From Gammaproteobacteria bacterium (GTDB taxonomy: Bacteria > Pseudomonadota > Gammaproteobacteria > Steroidobacterales > Woeseiaceae), in contig JAOUNK010000051.1 in NCBI GenBank assembly GCA_029881015.1, positions 1-13,151 of the forward strand: a stretch of 13,151 bases of DNA, given 5' to 3'. Of the stretch, positions 1 to 8,011 are shown one piece after another. A program made the position numbers and the translations under genes. Under the pieces are notes generated by a model. The model ran no database searches. It had not been told where the DNA came from and worked only from the letters and a program-made list of their open reading frames with translations. Position 1 is the stretch's first letter. Every line of letters starts with the position of its first letter.

Positions 1-339
1 GCAGCCGTGACCGGGCCGGACACGCTCATCGCCCTGCAAGACGCGGCGCGCGCAATACCCGTAACCGATGCACTCGTCAGCTACATCCAGGCGCTGGTCC
101 GCCACACGCGCGAGTCAGCGGATATCGATATCGGCCTGTCGCCACGCGGCGCACAGGCGCTGGTCGCCGCAGCACGCGCGCATGCGTACGTAGAGAACCA
201 CTCTGGCGTTTACCCCGATGACGTGCAGGCGGTGTTCGCGTCTGTCGCGGGCCACCGACTCAAACCAGCCGGCAGCACTCGATTCCGCAGCCCGGCAGAG
301 CTATGCCAGCATGTCCTCGATTCCGTGGCCATTCCCTGA
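1..339 (+). CDS. MoxR-family AAA+ ATPase, C-terminal end (partial)
   Basis: Only the last ~112 residues are present; the frame is open from the first base, so the gene begins upstream of the window. What remains is the helical lid of a MoxR-type AAA+ ATPase. It contains 'VSYIQALVRHTRESADIDIG', then 'LSPRGAQAL' (the family's usual GASPRA sensor-2 region), then 'YPDDVQAVFASVAGHRL', matching the family's 'V.PDDV..la..VL.HR' ending. The Walker A and B motifs would lie upstream. MoxR proteins are cytoplasmic chaperone-like ATPases that act with DUF58 and VWA-domain partners. The next gene is DUF58 and overlaps this one by 29 bases, which supports the assignment and suggests coupled expression. The stop is TGA at 337-339. 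The family is fairly certain; the specific function is unknown. Confidence 0.85.
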   Translation, partial: AAVTGPDTLIALQDAARAIPVTDALVSYIQALVRHTRESADIDIGLSPRGAQALVAAARAHAYVENHSGVYPDDVQAVFASVAGHRLKPAGSTRFRSPAELCQHVLDSVAIP

Positions 340-1321
340 TCCGCGCGGACTAGTAACGTCGCTCAGGACGCGCGCCAACCAGCGCGTGCGGCGCTGGGCG
401 CGAAAACGCCAGGGCACCGATCCGGACACGACGACCTTGGGCTCGGGGCGCGTCTACATTCTCCCGACCGGGGTGGGCCTGCTTTTCGGCCTCATGGCGT
501 TCGCCATGCTGCTCGGATCGATGAACTACAACAACAACCTGTCGTTCGTACTGACGTTTTTCCTGATCGGCGTGGGTTTCGTCGCAATGCACCAGTGCCA
601 GCGTAACCTGGTCGGTCTCGAGCTGACGTTTGCGGGCGCAGACCCGGTTTTCGCCGGCCAGTCCATGCGCTTCCGCATCGCCGTCACCAACCGCTCCAAG
701 AGCGCACGCTACGGCATACGCCTGTATGCACCGGATACCTACAGCGACGTCCACGATCTCCAGCCCGGTGAGAGCAAGGTCTTCGTCCTGCCGGTACCGA
801 CCGACGAACGTGGCTGGATTTCCCTTGACCGCTTCGGCGTACGCACCCTGTTCCCGTTCGAACTGTTTCGTTCGTGGGCCTGGTTGCACATGAACATCCG
901 CGGCCTCGTGTATCCCGCGCCTCTGAACAGTGCGCCGCAGCCGCCACCGACCATGGTCGCGCACGGGCACCGGCAGCATGACGCTCGCGGTGAGGAAGAC
1001 TTCGCCGGCCTGCGCAGGTACCACGAGGGCGACTCGCCACGGCACGTCGCGTGGAAGGCTTATGCCCGTAGCGGGCAGCTACTGTCCAAGCAATTCGCCG
1101 GTGCCGACACGAGCAGCCAGTGGTTCGACTTCAACGAGATCGCCGCCGTCGACGTCGAAAAACGCCTGTCTATCCTCACCCGCTGGATCGTGGATGCGGA
1201 CCGCACGCTCGAAGACTACGGGCTCCGGGTGCCGGGCACCGAATACGAGCCCGCGCACGGCGAGCGGCACCGGCAAAAGTGCCTTGAAGCACTCGCGCTG
1301 TTCGCCAGCGGGGACGCCTGA
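311..1321 (+). CDS. DUF58 domain membrane protein, MoxR partner
   Basis: This encodes 336 residues from the ATG at 311. An earlier in-frame ATG at 218 would lie deep inside the MoxR gene and adds residues that look out of frame, so I reject it. A basic N-terminal stretch (residues ~19-34) is followed by two membrane segments (~52-69 and ~77-95) separated by the short turn 'NYNNN'. A mostly beta domain comes next, then the DUF58 signature at ~227-255 with 'GEEDFAGLRRYHEGDSPRHV' and 'WKAYARSG'. DUF58 proteins sit beside MoxR ATPases and resemble VWA-domain proteins; they are thought to be membrane-anchored clients or partners, but no reaction is established. The stop TGA overlaps the next ATG by one base (TGATG at 1319-1323), so translation is probably coupled to the transglutaminase gene. 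Confidence 0.9.
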   Translation: MSSIPWPFPDPRGLVTSLRTRANQRVRRWARKRQGTDPDTTTLGSGRVYILPTGVGLLFGLMAFAMLLGSMNYNNNLSFVLTFFLIGVGFVAMHQCQRNLVGLELTFAGADPVFAGQSMRFRIAVTNRSKSARYGIRLYAPDTYSDVHDLQPGESKVFVLPVPTDERGWISLDRFGVRTLFPFELFRSWAWLHMNIRGLVYPAPLNSAPQPPPTMVAHGHRQHDARGEEDFAGLRRYHEGDSPRHVAWKAYARSGQLLSKQFAGADTSSQWFDFNEIAAVDVEKRLSILTRWIVDADRTLEDYGLRVPGTEYEPAHGERHRQKCLEALALFASGDA

Positions 1322-3276
1322 TGGCCCGGCCCCGCGGCACGGACGGTTCACTGCTATCCAGCCTCCCCTGGACGCTCGCCGCGCTACTGATCTCGCTCGC
1401 GCCCCACGTGCCGTTCATTCCGCTGTGGATCACGGCGGCATTCGCCGGCTGCGCGATATGGCGTTACGTGATCGAGACACGCCGCCTGACCTTGCCCGCG
1501 ACATGGCTGCGCGCTGCGCTCGCGCTGGGCTGTTTCCTCGGCGTGCTGGCTACCTACGGAGCGATCAGCGGTGTCGGACCCGGCTCCGCCCTGCTGGCAA
1601 TAATGGCGTCGCTCAAGCTGCTGGAAACGCGCAAACGCCGCGACCAGTTCGTCCTGTTGTTCCTGTCGATATTCCTCGTGATGTCGTCCCTGCTGCGCGA
1701 GCAGTACCTCTGGTCGCTGCCCTATATGCTGGTGAGCATCCTCGTGATCATGACGGCGTGGCTGCGCATGTCTGCCGGCCGCTCCCAGACCGCACGCCAG
1801 AGTTTCGCCACGGGCGGCCGCTTGCTGGCGTACGCGGCGCCACTGGCGATCGTCATGTGGGTATTTTTTCCGCGTATCTCAACGCCCTTCTGGGCAGTGC
1901 CGATAGACACAAGCCAGGCGTCCTCAGGGCTGAGCGACACGATGAGCCCGGGCGACATCAGCGAGCTCTCCATGTCCGACGCCGTCGCATTCCGGGTTAC
2001 GTTCGATGGTGCCATTCCCGAGCCACGGGATCGCTATTGGCGCGGGTTGGTACTGACGCGCTTCAACGGCCGCACCTGGTCGGGTCGCGAGCCGAGCATC
2101 AGTCGCAGCGCCCACGACCAGATCCAGTTCGGCGGGAATCGCATTGACTACGAGGTCACGCTGGAACCCACGCGGCAACAGTGGTTGTTTGCCCTGGACA
2201 TGCCGTACACGTGGTCCGTGTCGCAGAGCTTCATGGGGCCGGAACAACAACTGGCCCGCAGCACCCCGATCGACCAGCGCATCAACTACAGCGCGACGTC
2301 CTACACGGACTATCGCGTCCAGACCGACCTCTCACGGCAATACCGGATCTGGTACTCGGGACTGCCGGAAGGCAGCAATCCGCGAACGGCGGCGCTCGCG
2401 CGGCAGATACGCGCAGCCGCCGGCTCCGACAGGGCCTATGTCGAGGCTGTCCTGAAGAAACTCAACGAGGAAGAGTACTACTACACGCTTGAGCCGCCCC
2501 CGTTGGGCAGTAATCCCGTCGACCGTTTCCTGTTCGACACCCGCCGAGGCTTCTGCGAACACTATGCATCGGCATTCTCGGTCATGATGCGCAGTGTCGG
2601 TATTCCGACGCGCATCGTCCTTGGGTACCACGGTGGCGAACTCAACCCGATGGGCGGCCACCTCATCGTGCGCCAGTCCGATGCGCATGCCTGGACCGAG
2701 ATCTGGCTGGATGGCCTCGGTTGGTACCGCATCGACCCGACGGCCGCGGTCGCGCCCGAGCGCATCGAGATGAGTGCCAGCGACGCTGCATTCGACGGAA
2801 TCGGCGCCAGCTGGGGACTCGCCGCACCGTCACGACTCCTGCACCAGCTGACGCTCACCTGGGATGTACTCAACGCCAAGTGGAACGAGTGGATTCTCGG
2901 CTACGGCACCGAGACGCAGAATTCGTTCATGAAATGGCTCGGCATGAATGAGCCGAGCTGGCGCAAGATGCTGCTCACGCTGGTTGGCCTGGTCATCGGT
3001 ATCGTCATGCTGCTCAGCGTCGTGATGATGTTGCGCTATCGGCCACCGGCCAGGGACTCCGCCGCAATCCTGTACCAGCAATTCGTCAGAAAAAGCGGGC
3101 TCGAAATCCGGACCGGCGAAACCGCACGCGTATTTGCCCGGCGCGTACAGGCGTCCGGCGCGATTCCGCCGGCGACCGTGACAACGATTACCGAGTCATA
3201 CCTCGACGCACGCTACGGCCAGGGTGGCGCTGTTGCCTGCGAGCGGTTGAAACAGGCGGTTGGCGCCATCGCCTAG
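1321..3276 (+). CDS. tgpA: TgpA-like transmembrane transglutaminase (DUF3488-TGc-DUF4129)
   Basis: The protein has 651 residues, close to Pseudomonas TgpA. The N-terminal ~190 residues hold about six hydrophobic segments (DUF3488), ending near 'PLAIVMWVFFPRI'. A large periplasmic region follows. It contains a transglutaminase-like core with a complete Cys-His-Asp triad: Cys412 in 'RRGFCEHYASAF', His456 in 'DAHAWTEIWL' and Asp472 in 'GWYRIDPTAA'. One more membrane segment lies at ~550-571, and the ~80-residue cytoplasmic tail resembles DUF4129. The intact triad predicts an active cysteine enzyme, either transglutaminase or protease-like; the substrate is unknown, although in Pseudomonas the homologue is essential and linked to the cell envelope. 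It is third in the MoxR-DUF58-TgpA cluster. The stop TAG shares CTAG (3273-3276) with the convergent transporter gene. Confidence 0.92.
   Translation: MARPRGTDGSLLSSLPWTLAALLISLAPHVPFIPLWITAAFAGCAIWRYVIETRRLTLPATWLRAALALGCFLGVLATYGAISGVGPGSALLAIMASLKLLETRKRRDQFVLLFLSIFLVMSSLLREQYLWSLPYMLVSILVIMTAWLRMSAGRSQTARQSFATGGRLLAYAAPLAIVMWVFFPRISTPFWAVPIDTSQASSGLSDTMSPGDISELSMSDAVAFRVTFDGAIPEPRDRYWRGLVLTRFNGRTWSGREPSISRSAHDQIQFGGNRIDYEVTLEPTRQQWLFALDMPYTWSVSQSFMGPEQQLARSTPIDQRINYSATSYTDYRVQTDLSRQYRIWYSGLPEGSNPRTAALARQIRAAAGSDRAYVEAVLKKLNEEEYYYTLEPPPLGSNPVDRFLFDTRRGFCEHYASAFSVMMRSVGIPTRIVLGYHGGELNPMGGHLIVRQSDAHAWTEIWLDGLGWYRIDPTAAVAPERIEMSASDAAFDGIGASWGLAAPSRLLHQLTLTWDVLNAKWNEWILGYGTETQNSFMKWLGMNEPSWRKMLLTLVGLVIGIVMLLSVVMMLRYRPPARDSAAILYQQFVRKSGLEIRTGETARVFARRVQASGAIPPATVTTITESYLDARYGQGGAVACERLKQAVGAIA
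3254..3274. other. Imperfect inverted repeat at a convergent gene junction
   Basis: AGGCG at 3254-3258 is complementary to CGCCT at 3270-3274, and the centre holds the palindrome TGGCGCCA. The element ends inside the shared stop CTAG of tgpA and the convergent transporter gene. There is no T-run on either side, so it is not a standard intrinsic terminator. It could be a weak bidirectional pause or termination hairpin, or simply a consequence of high G+C coding sequence. Confidence 0.3.
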
Positions 3277-4532
3277 GTAGCTTGCGGCGGATGCTCGCGC
3301 ACGAGCGTCAACAGGAAGGCGCCCGCAAGAAACAGCGGCATGAGCACGAGCAGGACCCATTTCGGATTGTCCGACAACATCGCGGTAACGGCCACCATAG
3401 CCGGACCCAGTACGTGCGCGAACTTCGTCGTCATGTTGTAGAAACCGAAAAACTCGCCGGGCTGACCTGGCGGTATCAGCGACGCGTACAGCGAACGGCT
3501 CAGACCCTGCACGCCGCCCTGCACACAACCGATGATGATCGCCATTACGAGGAACTCCTCGAAAGAGTCCATGACCACGCCCCACATGCAGGCGCCGATG
3601 TAAACAGCCAGCGCGAAGTAGATGCACTTCCTGGGACCGAAGCGATGTGCGGCCAGGCCATACAGCAGGGTAGCCGGAAACCCCGCGAAATTCGTGATGA
3701 GCAGGGCAAAAACCAGGTCCTGGTCGCCGAAACCAAGACGCTTGCCGTAGTCCACCGCCATGACAATAATCGTGAACACACCACCAACGTAAAGCCAGTA
3801 AGCCGCGAGGAAGACAGCGACGTTGCGATACTTGCCGATCTCTTTCAGGGTCGCCTGCAACTCGCGGTAGGCTGCCCGCACGGCTCCGCTCGTTACTTCT
3901 ATCGCACTGTGCTTCTCCGGCACGAAAAACAGCAGCGGAATAAGGAACACCAGCCACCACGCGCCGACGGAGATAAAGGCCAGGTTGAATGCCTCTGTCG
4001 TATTCTCGAGTCCGAAGCTTGCCGGCTCCTTCACCATCCAGAGGTGCAGGCCCAGCAGCAATGCACCACCCAGGTAGCCGAGCGCAAAGCCCAACGCCGA
4101 CACGAAACTGTAGTAGCGCGGCTCGGTAACGTCGATCAGCAGCGAATCGTAAAAGACGGTTGACGAGTAGTAGCCGATGGACGCCAGCAGGTAGACGCCC
4201 AGCGCCAGTTGCCACTGTCCCGCAGCGACGAAACCCAGCGCGCCGGTCATGACTGCGCCGAGCAACGCGAGGACGAGCAGGAATTTCTTGCGGTACCCGC
4301 CGGCATCCGCGATGGTGCCGAACAGCGGCGCGGTCACGCAGACGACGACACTCGCCGCGAACGTGATCCACGCAAGCCGCGCGGTTACGTCGGCGGCATC
4401 GCCATCGACGCTCCAGTGATTGCGGAGCACCAGCGGGAACAGGACAGCCAGGACACTGAGCGCAAACGCGGAGTTGGCCCAGTCATAGAGTGCCCAGGCA
4501 ATGGACTTGCGAGTGAGTGCTTTAGTGTTCAC
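3273..4532 (-). CDS. UMF1/Atg22-family MFS transporter
   Basis: The protein has 419 residues and a hydrophobic profile consistent with about 12 transmembrane helices. The N-terminal 'WALYDWANSAF' (residues 13-23) and the later 'GGVQGLSRSLYASLIPPGQ' plus 'EFFGFYN' (~338-366) are hallmarks of the UMF1 branch of the major facilitator superfamily, which includes yeast Atg22, a vacuolar amino-acid exporter. It is therefore an inner-membrane permease; the bacterial substrate is not known and cannot be read from sequence. The start is GTG at 4532, inside the end of prfC (11-nt overlap), with no strong ribosome binding site, which suggests coupled translation. It is the last gene of the minus-strand run. 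The stop TAG overlaps the tgpA stop head-on in CTAG. Confidence 0.9.
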   Translation of the reverse strand: MNTKALTRKSIAWALYDWANSAFALSVLAVLFPLVLRNHWSVDGDAADVTARLAWITFAASVVVCVTAPLFGTIADAGGYRKKFLLVLALLGAVMTGALGFVAAGQWQLALGVYLLASIGYYSSTVFYDSLLIDVTEPRYYSFVSALGFALGYLGGALLLGLHLWMVKEPASFGLENTTEAFNLAFISVGAWWLVFLIPLLFFVPEKHSAIEVTSGAVRAAYRELQATLKEIGKYRNVAVFLAAYWLYVGGVFTIIVMAVDYGKRLGFGDQDLVFALLITNFAGFPATLLYGLAAHRFGPRKCIYFALAVYIGACMWGVVMDSFEEFLVMAIIIGCVQGGVQGLSRSLYASLIPPGQPGEFFGFYNMTTKFAHVLGPAMVAVTAMLSDNPKWVLLVLMPLFLAGAFLLTLVREHPPQAT

Positions 4533-6102
4533 GCGTTTCGCGGAAACCGATATCCGGCCAGCGTTCCTCCGTCAGGTTCAGGTTCACCCGTGTAGGCGCA
4601 ATGTAGACGAGGCTGTTGCCGTGATCCAGCGCAAGGTTGTCATGCGCCTTCTTTTCGAAGTCGCCGAGCATCTTCGCATCGCTGCATTCGACCCAGCGGG
4701 CAGTGGCCACATTGACCGCCTCAAACTGGCACTCGACGTTGTACTCGGCACGCAAACGATGCGCCACCACATCGAACTGCAACGGACCGACCGCACCCAG
4801 GATCAGGTCGTTGTTGCGGAGCGGCTTGAACAACTGGGTCGCCCCCTCTTCGCACAACTGGGCCAGTCCTTTTTGCAGGGCCTTGAGACGCAATGGGTCT
4901 TTCAGCACGGCGCGGCGAAAAATTTCCGGCGCGAAATTCGGGATGCCCGTGAACCGGATTTCCTCACCCTGGGTGAAACTGTCACCGATATTGATCGTGC
5001 CGTGGTTGTGGATGCCAATAATGTCACCGGCATACGCCGTTTCCGCATGCTGGCGATCAGCCGCCATGAACGTGATCGCTTCGGGAATCTTCATCTCTTT
5101 GCCCGTGCGCACGTGCATGACGCGCACGCCCTTGTGGTACTCGCCCGAGCAGATACGCATGAACGCGATGCGATCCCGATGACCCGGATCCATGTTTGCC
5201 TGGATCTTGAACACGAAGCCGCTCAGCTTGTCTTCTGTCGGATCGACGTCGCGTTGTTCGCTTGCATGCGGCAAAGGCGACGGCGCATAAGTGACGAACT
5301 CGTCCAGCAACTCCCTGACGCCGAAGTTGGAGATCGCCGACCCGAAGAATACCGGCGACTGTTTTGCCGCCAGGTAGTCTTCTGTCGACAACTCGGGACA
5401 CGCGCCTTTGACCAGTTCGATTTCTTCCCGAAAGTCATCAGCCATGTTGCCGAGCACTTCGGTTGCTTCGTCGGAATGCAACCCGTCGACGCAGCGAATC
5501 TCTGCCGCTTTTTGTCGGCCGACTTTTGCGTACAGGTAGATCTTGTCCTGCAGAAGGTGGTAGACACCCTTGAGGCGGCTGCCCATGCCGATCGGCCAGG
5601 TGATCGGCGAACACTGTATCCGCAGCACGGACTCGATTTCATCGAGCAATTCGATCGGTTCGCGCCCTTCGCGATCGAGTTTGTTGATAAAGGTCATGAT
5701 CGGCGTGTCACGCAGACGGCACACCTCCATCAGCTTGATGGTCCGTGCCTCCACGCCTTTCGCGCAGTCGATAACCATGAGGGCGGAGTCGACGGCCGTC
5801 AGTGTCCGGTACGTGTCTTCGGAGAAATCCTCGTGGCCGGGCGTGTCGAGCAGGTTGACCACGTGACCCTTGTACGGGAACTGCATGACTGACGAGGTCA
5901 CCGAGATGCCACGCTCCTGCTCCAGCGCCATCCAGTCGGATGTCGCGTGGCGCGTCGCCTTGCGACCTTTCACCGTACCGGCGAGCTGAATTGCGCCGCC
6001 GTACAGAAGGAGCTTCTCGGTCAGCGTCGTCTTCCCGGCGTCCGGGTGCGAGATGATGGCGAAGGTCCGCCGCCTGCGGACCTCTTTTTGGATGTCGGGC
6101 AT
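4522..6102 (-). CDS. prfC: Peptide chain release factor 3 (RF3)
   Basis: This is a 526-residue translational GTPase, the usual RF3 length. RF3 removes RF1 and RF2 from the ribosome after termination and helps post-peptidyl-transfer quality control. The G motifs are intact: G1 'SHPDAGKTTLTEK' (18-30), switch I/G2 'QERGISVTSS' (62-71), G3 'DTPGHEDF' (86-93) and G4 'NKLD' (140-143). The N-terminal stretch 'RRTFAIISHPDAGKTT' and the insertion 'GGAIQLAGTVKGRK' are typical of RF3 and separate it from EF-G and LepA. The ATG at 6100-6102 is 4 bases after the rimI stop, so it is very likely co-transcribed. The stop is TAA, with the next gene starting at a GTG inside its 3' end. A long antisense open frame across this gene is a composition shadow. 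Confidence 0.97.
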   Translation of the reverse strand: MPDIQKEVRRRRTFAIISHPDAGKTTLTEKLLLYGGAIQLAGTVKGRKATRHATSDWMALEQERGISVTSSVMQFPYKGHVVNLLDTPGHEDFSEDTYRTLTAVDSALMVIDCAKGVEARTIKLMEVCRLRDTPIMTFINKLDREGREPIELLDEIESVLRIQCSPITWPIGMGSRLKGVYHLLQDKIYLYAKVGRQKAAEIRCVDGLHSDEATEVLGNMADDFREEIELVKGACPELSTEDYLAAKQSPVFFGSAISNFGVRELLDEFVTYAPSPLPHASEQRDVDPTEDKLSGFVFKIQANMDPGHRDRIAFMRICSGEYHKGVRVMHVRTGKEMKIPEAITFMAADRQHAETAYAGDIIGIHNHGTINIGDSFTQGEEIRFTGIPNFAPEIFRRAVLKDPLRLKALQKGLAQLCEEGATQLFKPLRNNDLILGAVGPLQFDVVAHRLRAEYNVECQFEAVNVATARWVECSDAKMLGDFEKKAHDNLALDHGNSLVYIAPTRVNLNLTEERWPDIGFRETREH

Positions 6103-6106
6103 GGAG

Positions 6107-6583
6107 CTAGTCTTCTATGACAAGTTTCTTGGCGAGTACGGCCGCGTCTTCGCGACCCTCGTTCGCCTGGTAATAAGCGGGCCGATTGGCCACCTGGTGA
6201 AATCCTTTCTTCCGGTAGAGCTGGATTGCCCGCTCGTTGGATGGCCGGACTTCGAGGAAGATCTCCCGCACCGACGCCGCTCGCGCACGAAACAGCAGTT
6301 CGTCAAGGAGCTTCTCGCCGTAGCCGTGCGAACGAAACTCCGGGTCGACGCAGATGTTGAGAATGTGCGCTTCCCCGGCAGCGACCGACAAGACGCCGTA
6401 GCCCGCAACCCGGTCGTCACGGACGAGGACGATGTTCTGGTACCCGGCAAGCAGGCAGTCGCGAAACACACCGTGGCTCCAGGGGAATTCGTAGCTGCGC
6501 CGCTCGATGTCGGACACCATGGCCAGGTCGTCGTGCTTCATCTCGCGGACCACACTCGGGGGTTGTGCAATCGGCATGATCAT
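6107..6583 (-). CDS. rimI: Ribosomal protein S18-alanine N-acetyltransferase RimI
   Basis: This encodes 158 residues from the ATG at 6583, which overlaps the TGA of the upstream glycosylase gene as ATGA. An in-frame start further upstream (6619) lies within that gene and is less likely; a second ATG at 6577 is also possible. It is a single GNAT-fold domain. The acetyl-CoA-binding segment 'VDPEFRSHGYGEKLLDEL' fits the R/Q-x-x-G-x-G/A pattern. It is followed by 'LEVRPSNERAIQLYRKKGF' and 'AYYQANEGREDAAVLAKKL', the characteristic RimI end with a Tyr pair and 'EDA'. RimI acetylates the N-terminus of ribosomal protein S18 in the cytoplasm. It lies between the glycosylase and prfC in a tightly packed run. 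The stop is TAG. Confidence 0.93.
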   Translation of the reverse strand: MIMPIAQPPSVVREMKHDDLAMVSDIERRSYEFPWSHGVFRDCLLAGYQNIVLVRDDRVAGYGVLSVAAGEAHILNICVDPEFRSHGYGEKLLDELLFRARAASVREIFLEVRPSNERAIQLYRKKGFHQVANRPAYYQANEGREDAAVLAKKLVIED

Positions 6584-7269
6584 GCGCCAGACCCTCCGGC
6601 CAGGCGCGCGGCGAGACACAGGTCACTCCACGACTTGTGCTTTTGCGATGGGCTGCGCAGCAGGTAGGCGGGATGGTAGGTCACGACGAGCGGAATACCG
6701 CCGAGGTCATGCGGACGGCCGCGCAAGCGGCCCACCGGGTCGTCGGTACCCAGCAGGTTTTGTGCCGCGATCTTGCCGACGGCCAGGATGATCTTCGGCT
6801 GGATCAACTCGATCTGCCGCTCGAGATACTCGCGGCAGGCCGCGGCCTCATCGGGCTTCGGGTCGCGGTTGTTCGGTGGACGGCATTTCAGGATATTCGC
6901 GATGAACACGCTGTCCCGGCTTTGCCCGATCGCAAGCAGCATCTGATCCAGGAGCTTGCCCGCCCGTCCGACAAAAGGTTCGCCACGGCGGTCCTCTTCG
7001 GCACCCGGCGCCTCGCCAATAATCAGCCAGTCGGCCTGCTCGTTACCGACACCGAATACCGTGTTGCTACGACTCGCCGCGAGTTCACAGCGCGTGCACG
7101 CCGCGACGCACTCGCGCAGCTCCGGCCAGTCGAGACCCGCCCCGGCGCTCGGCGCCACCGCTTCAGTGCCGGCAGCAGTAGCCGCCGGCGCCCCCGCGTC
7201 ACGCGGCAGCCAGACGTCAATGCCCATGGCCTGCAGGTAGGCCCGTCGTTGCTGTTCCGGGTGGATCAT
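6580..7269 (-). CDS. Family-4 uracil-DNA glycosylase with a 4Fe-4S cluster
   Basis: The protein has 229 residues. An N-terminal helix ('QQRRAYLQAMGIDVWLPR') and an Ala/Gly-rich linker (~24-45) precede the catalytic domain. Cluster cysteines fit the family-4 pattern: Cys58-x2-Cys61, then Cys129 ('LKCRPPNNRDP') and Cys145 ('AAACREYL'). Motif 1 is 'GEAPGAEEDRRGEPFVGRAG' (85-104), and the second motif near the C-terminus is 'HPAYLLRSP'. These enzymes remove uracil produced by cytosine deamination from DNA. The motif-1 sequence GEAPG, rather than the family-1 GQDPY, marks the family-4 type. The ATG at 7269 is 15 bases after the Psd-like gene, and the stop TGA overlaps the rimI start as ATGA, so all three are probably co-translated from one mRNA. 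Confidence 0.93.
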   Translation of the reverse strand: MIHPEQQRRAYLQAMGIDVWLPRDAGAPAATAAGTEAVAPSAGAGLDWPELRECVAACTRCELAASRSNTVFGVGNEQADWLIIGEAPGAEEDRRGEPFVGRAGKLLDQMLLAIGQSRDSVFIANILKCRPPNNRDPKPDEAAACREYLERQIELIQPKIILAVGKIAAQNLLGTDDPVGRLRGRPHDLGGIPLVVTYHPAYLLRSPSQKHKSWSDLCLAARLAGGSGA

Positions 7270-7284
7270 TGCGCTAGTTTGCCA

Positions 7285-7911
7285 CTATGGGTGGGGGACC
7301 GCACCAATGAGATCGGTGCCCGCGACAACCCGCTGGCCCACGGTAACGAGGACCTTGCCGTCGATGGGCAGGTAGACCTCCGCATAGCGTGCCAGGCGAA
7401 TGTAGGCGCAACGCCCCCCCTGGCCGACGCGGTCACCCAGTCGCACAAAGGATTTCGGGGGCAGGCCGAAGCGATACTCGTGAAACTGCAGCACGACACT
7501 GTTGCCCTCGTCCGTTTCGACCCATAGCGCATTGGCGGGACACTCGGGCCCGACGCCTTCGGCGCGGGAATGGAGATCCATGATCCTGCCTTCGATGGGA
7601 CTGCGGGCCGTGTAGGTTCCGAATACATCGACACGGATGCGTACGCGATACGCCTCGCCCTGGACGACGCACCGCCTGGTCTTCTCGATTTCCACGACCC
7701 GGCCATCGACCGGGCTGACGACACCGAGGGCCACCGGCGGGACCTCGCGCTGCGGGTCCCGAAATACGAAGAACAAGAGCACGAAAAGACCGCAGGGAAT
7801 CAGGGACAGCCAGGGATCGCTATAGCGCAGGACGAATACGAACAATGCGGCGACCAGGGCCATCGGCAGCAGGCCTTCCTGGGCGACGAATGGGTTGCGC
7901 TGACCTCGCAA
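7285..7911 (-). CDS. Phosphatidylserine decarboxylase-like membrane protein, probably non-catalytic
   Basis: This encodes 208 residues from a TTG at 7909-7911. The frame is open for another 33 codons upstream but has no ATG, GTG or TTG there; 'RNPFVAQEG' right after the TTG matches the usual N-terminus of short Psd proteins, and AGGA lies about 8 bases upstream. Two membrane segments (~17-28 and ~34-50) are followed by 'FRDPQREVP' (50-58) and 'SPVDGRVVEIE' (66-76), a clear Psd-type layout. The self-cleavage GS(T/S) motif expected in 'I-R-F-G-S-R-V-D-V-Y-L-P' is instead 'YIRLARYAEVYLP' (170-182), and the histidine region reads 'VDVFGTYTARSPIEG' (94-108) with no His. The active-site Asp69 remains. 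Without the Ser that becomes the pyruvoyl group it should not decarboxylate. It is first in the minus-strand run, and the stop is TAG. Confidence 0.8.
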   Translation of the reverse strand: MRGQRNPFVAQEGLLPMALVAALFVFVLRYSDPWLSLIPCGLFVLLFFVFRDPQREVPPVALGVVSPVDGRVVEIEKTRRCVVQGEAYRVRIRVDVFGTYTARSPIEGRIMDLHSRAEGVGPECPANALWVETDEGNSVVLQFHEYRFGLPPKSFVRLGDRVGQGGRCAYIRLARYAEVYLPIDGKVLVTVGQRVVAGTDLIGAVPHP

Positions 7912-7941
7912 AATGCTGTCCTGGGCGGCGAAAAAGAACGG

Positions 7942-7970
7942 ACCATCCCTTGGATCGGCCTTGTAGTCAA
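7942..7970 (-). promoter_or_regulatory. Weak candidate sigma-70 promoter for the Psd-like/udg/rimI/prfC run
   Basis: Reading the minus strand, TTGACT (complement of 7965-7970) is a good -35 box, followed after 17 bases by GATGGT (complement of 7942-7947), a poor -10 with 3 of 6 matches. A transcript would start about 24 bases before the TTG start codon. This is the only reasonable -35 in the 138-base divergent gap, but the -10 is weak, so this is a tentative call. Confidence 0.25.
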
Positions 7971-8011
7971 TACGGGGTGGCCATATCCCCGCAAAGTACC
8001 CGAGAAATGGT

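Noticed and set aside
930..2147. A 405-codon open frame on the plus strand crossing the DUF58 and tgpA genes
   Set aside because: It is out of frame with two well-supported genes, is rich in Arg, Pro and Ala without any recognisable motif, and is a typical shadow of high-G+C coding sequence.
4501..5892. A 463-codon open frame antisense to prfC
   Set aside because: prfC is certain, and the antisense frame has no family motifs or start signals; it arises from codon bias on the opposite strand.
7414..7420. A run of seven C in the Psd-like gene as a possible frameshift explaining the lost active site
   Set aside because: The frame matches the Psd pattern on both sides of the run ('GDRVGQGGRC' then 'VYLPIDGKV') with unchanged spacing, so the active-site changes are substitutions, not a shift.
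7912..8010. A possible N-terminal extension of the Psd-like protein (33 open codons upstream of the TTG)
   Set aside because: There is no ATG, GTG or TTG in that stretch, and the TTG at 7911 has a Shine-Dalgarno and matches the usual family N-terminus.
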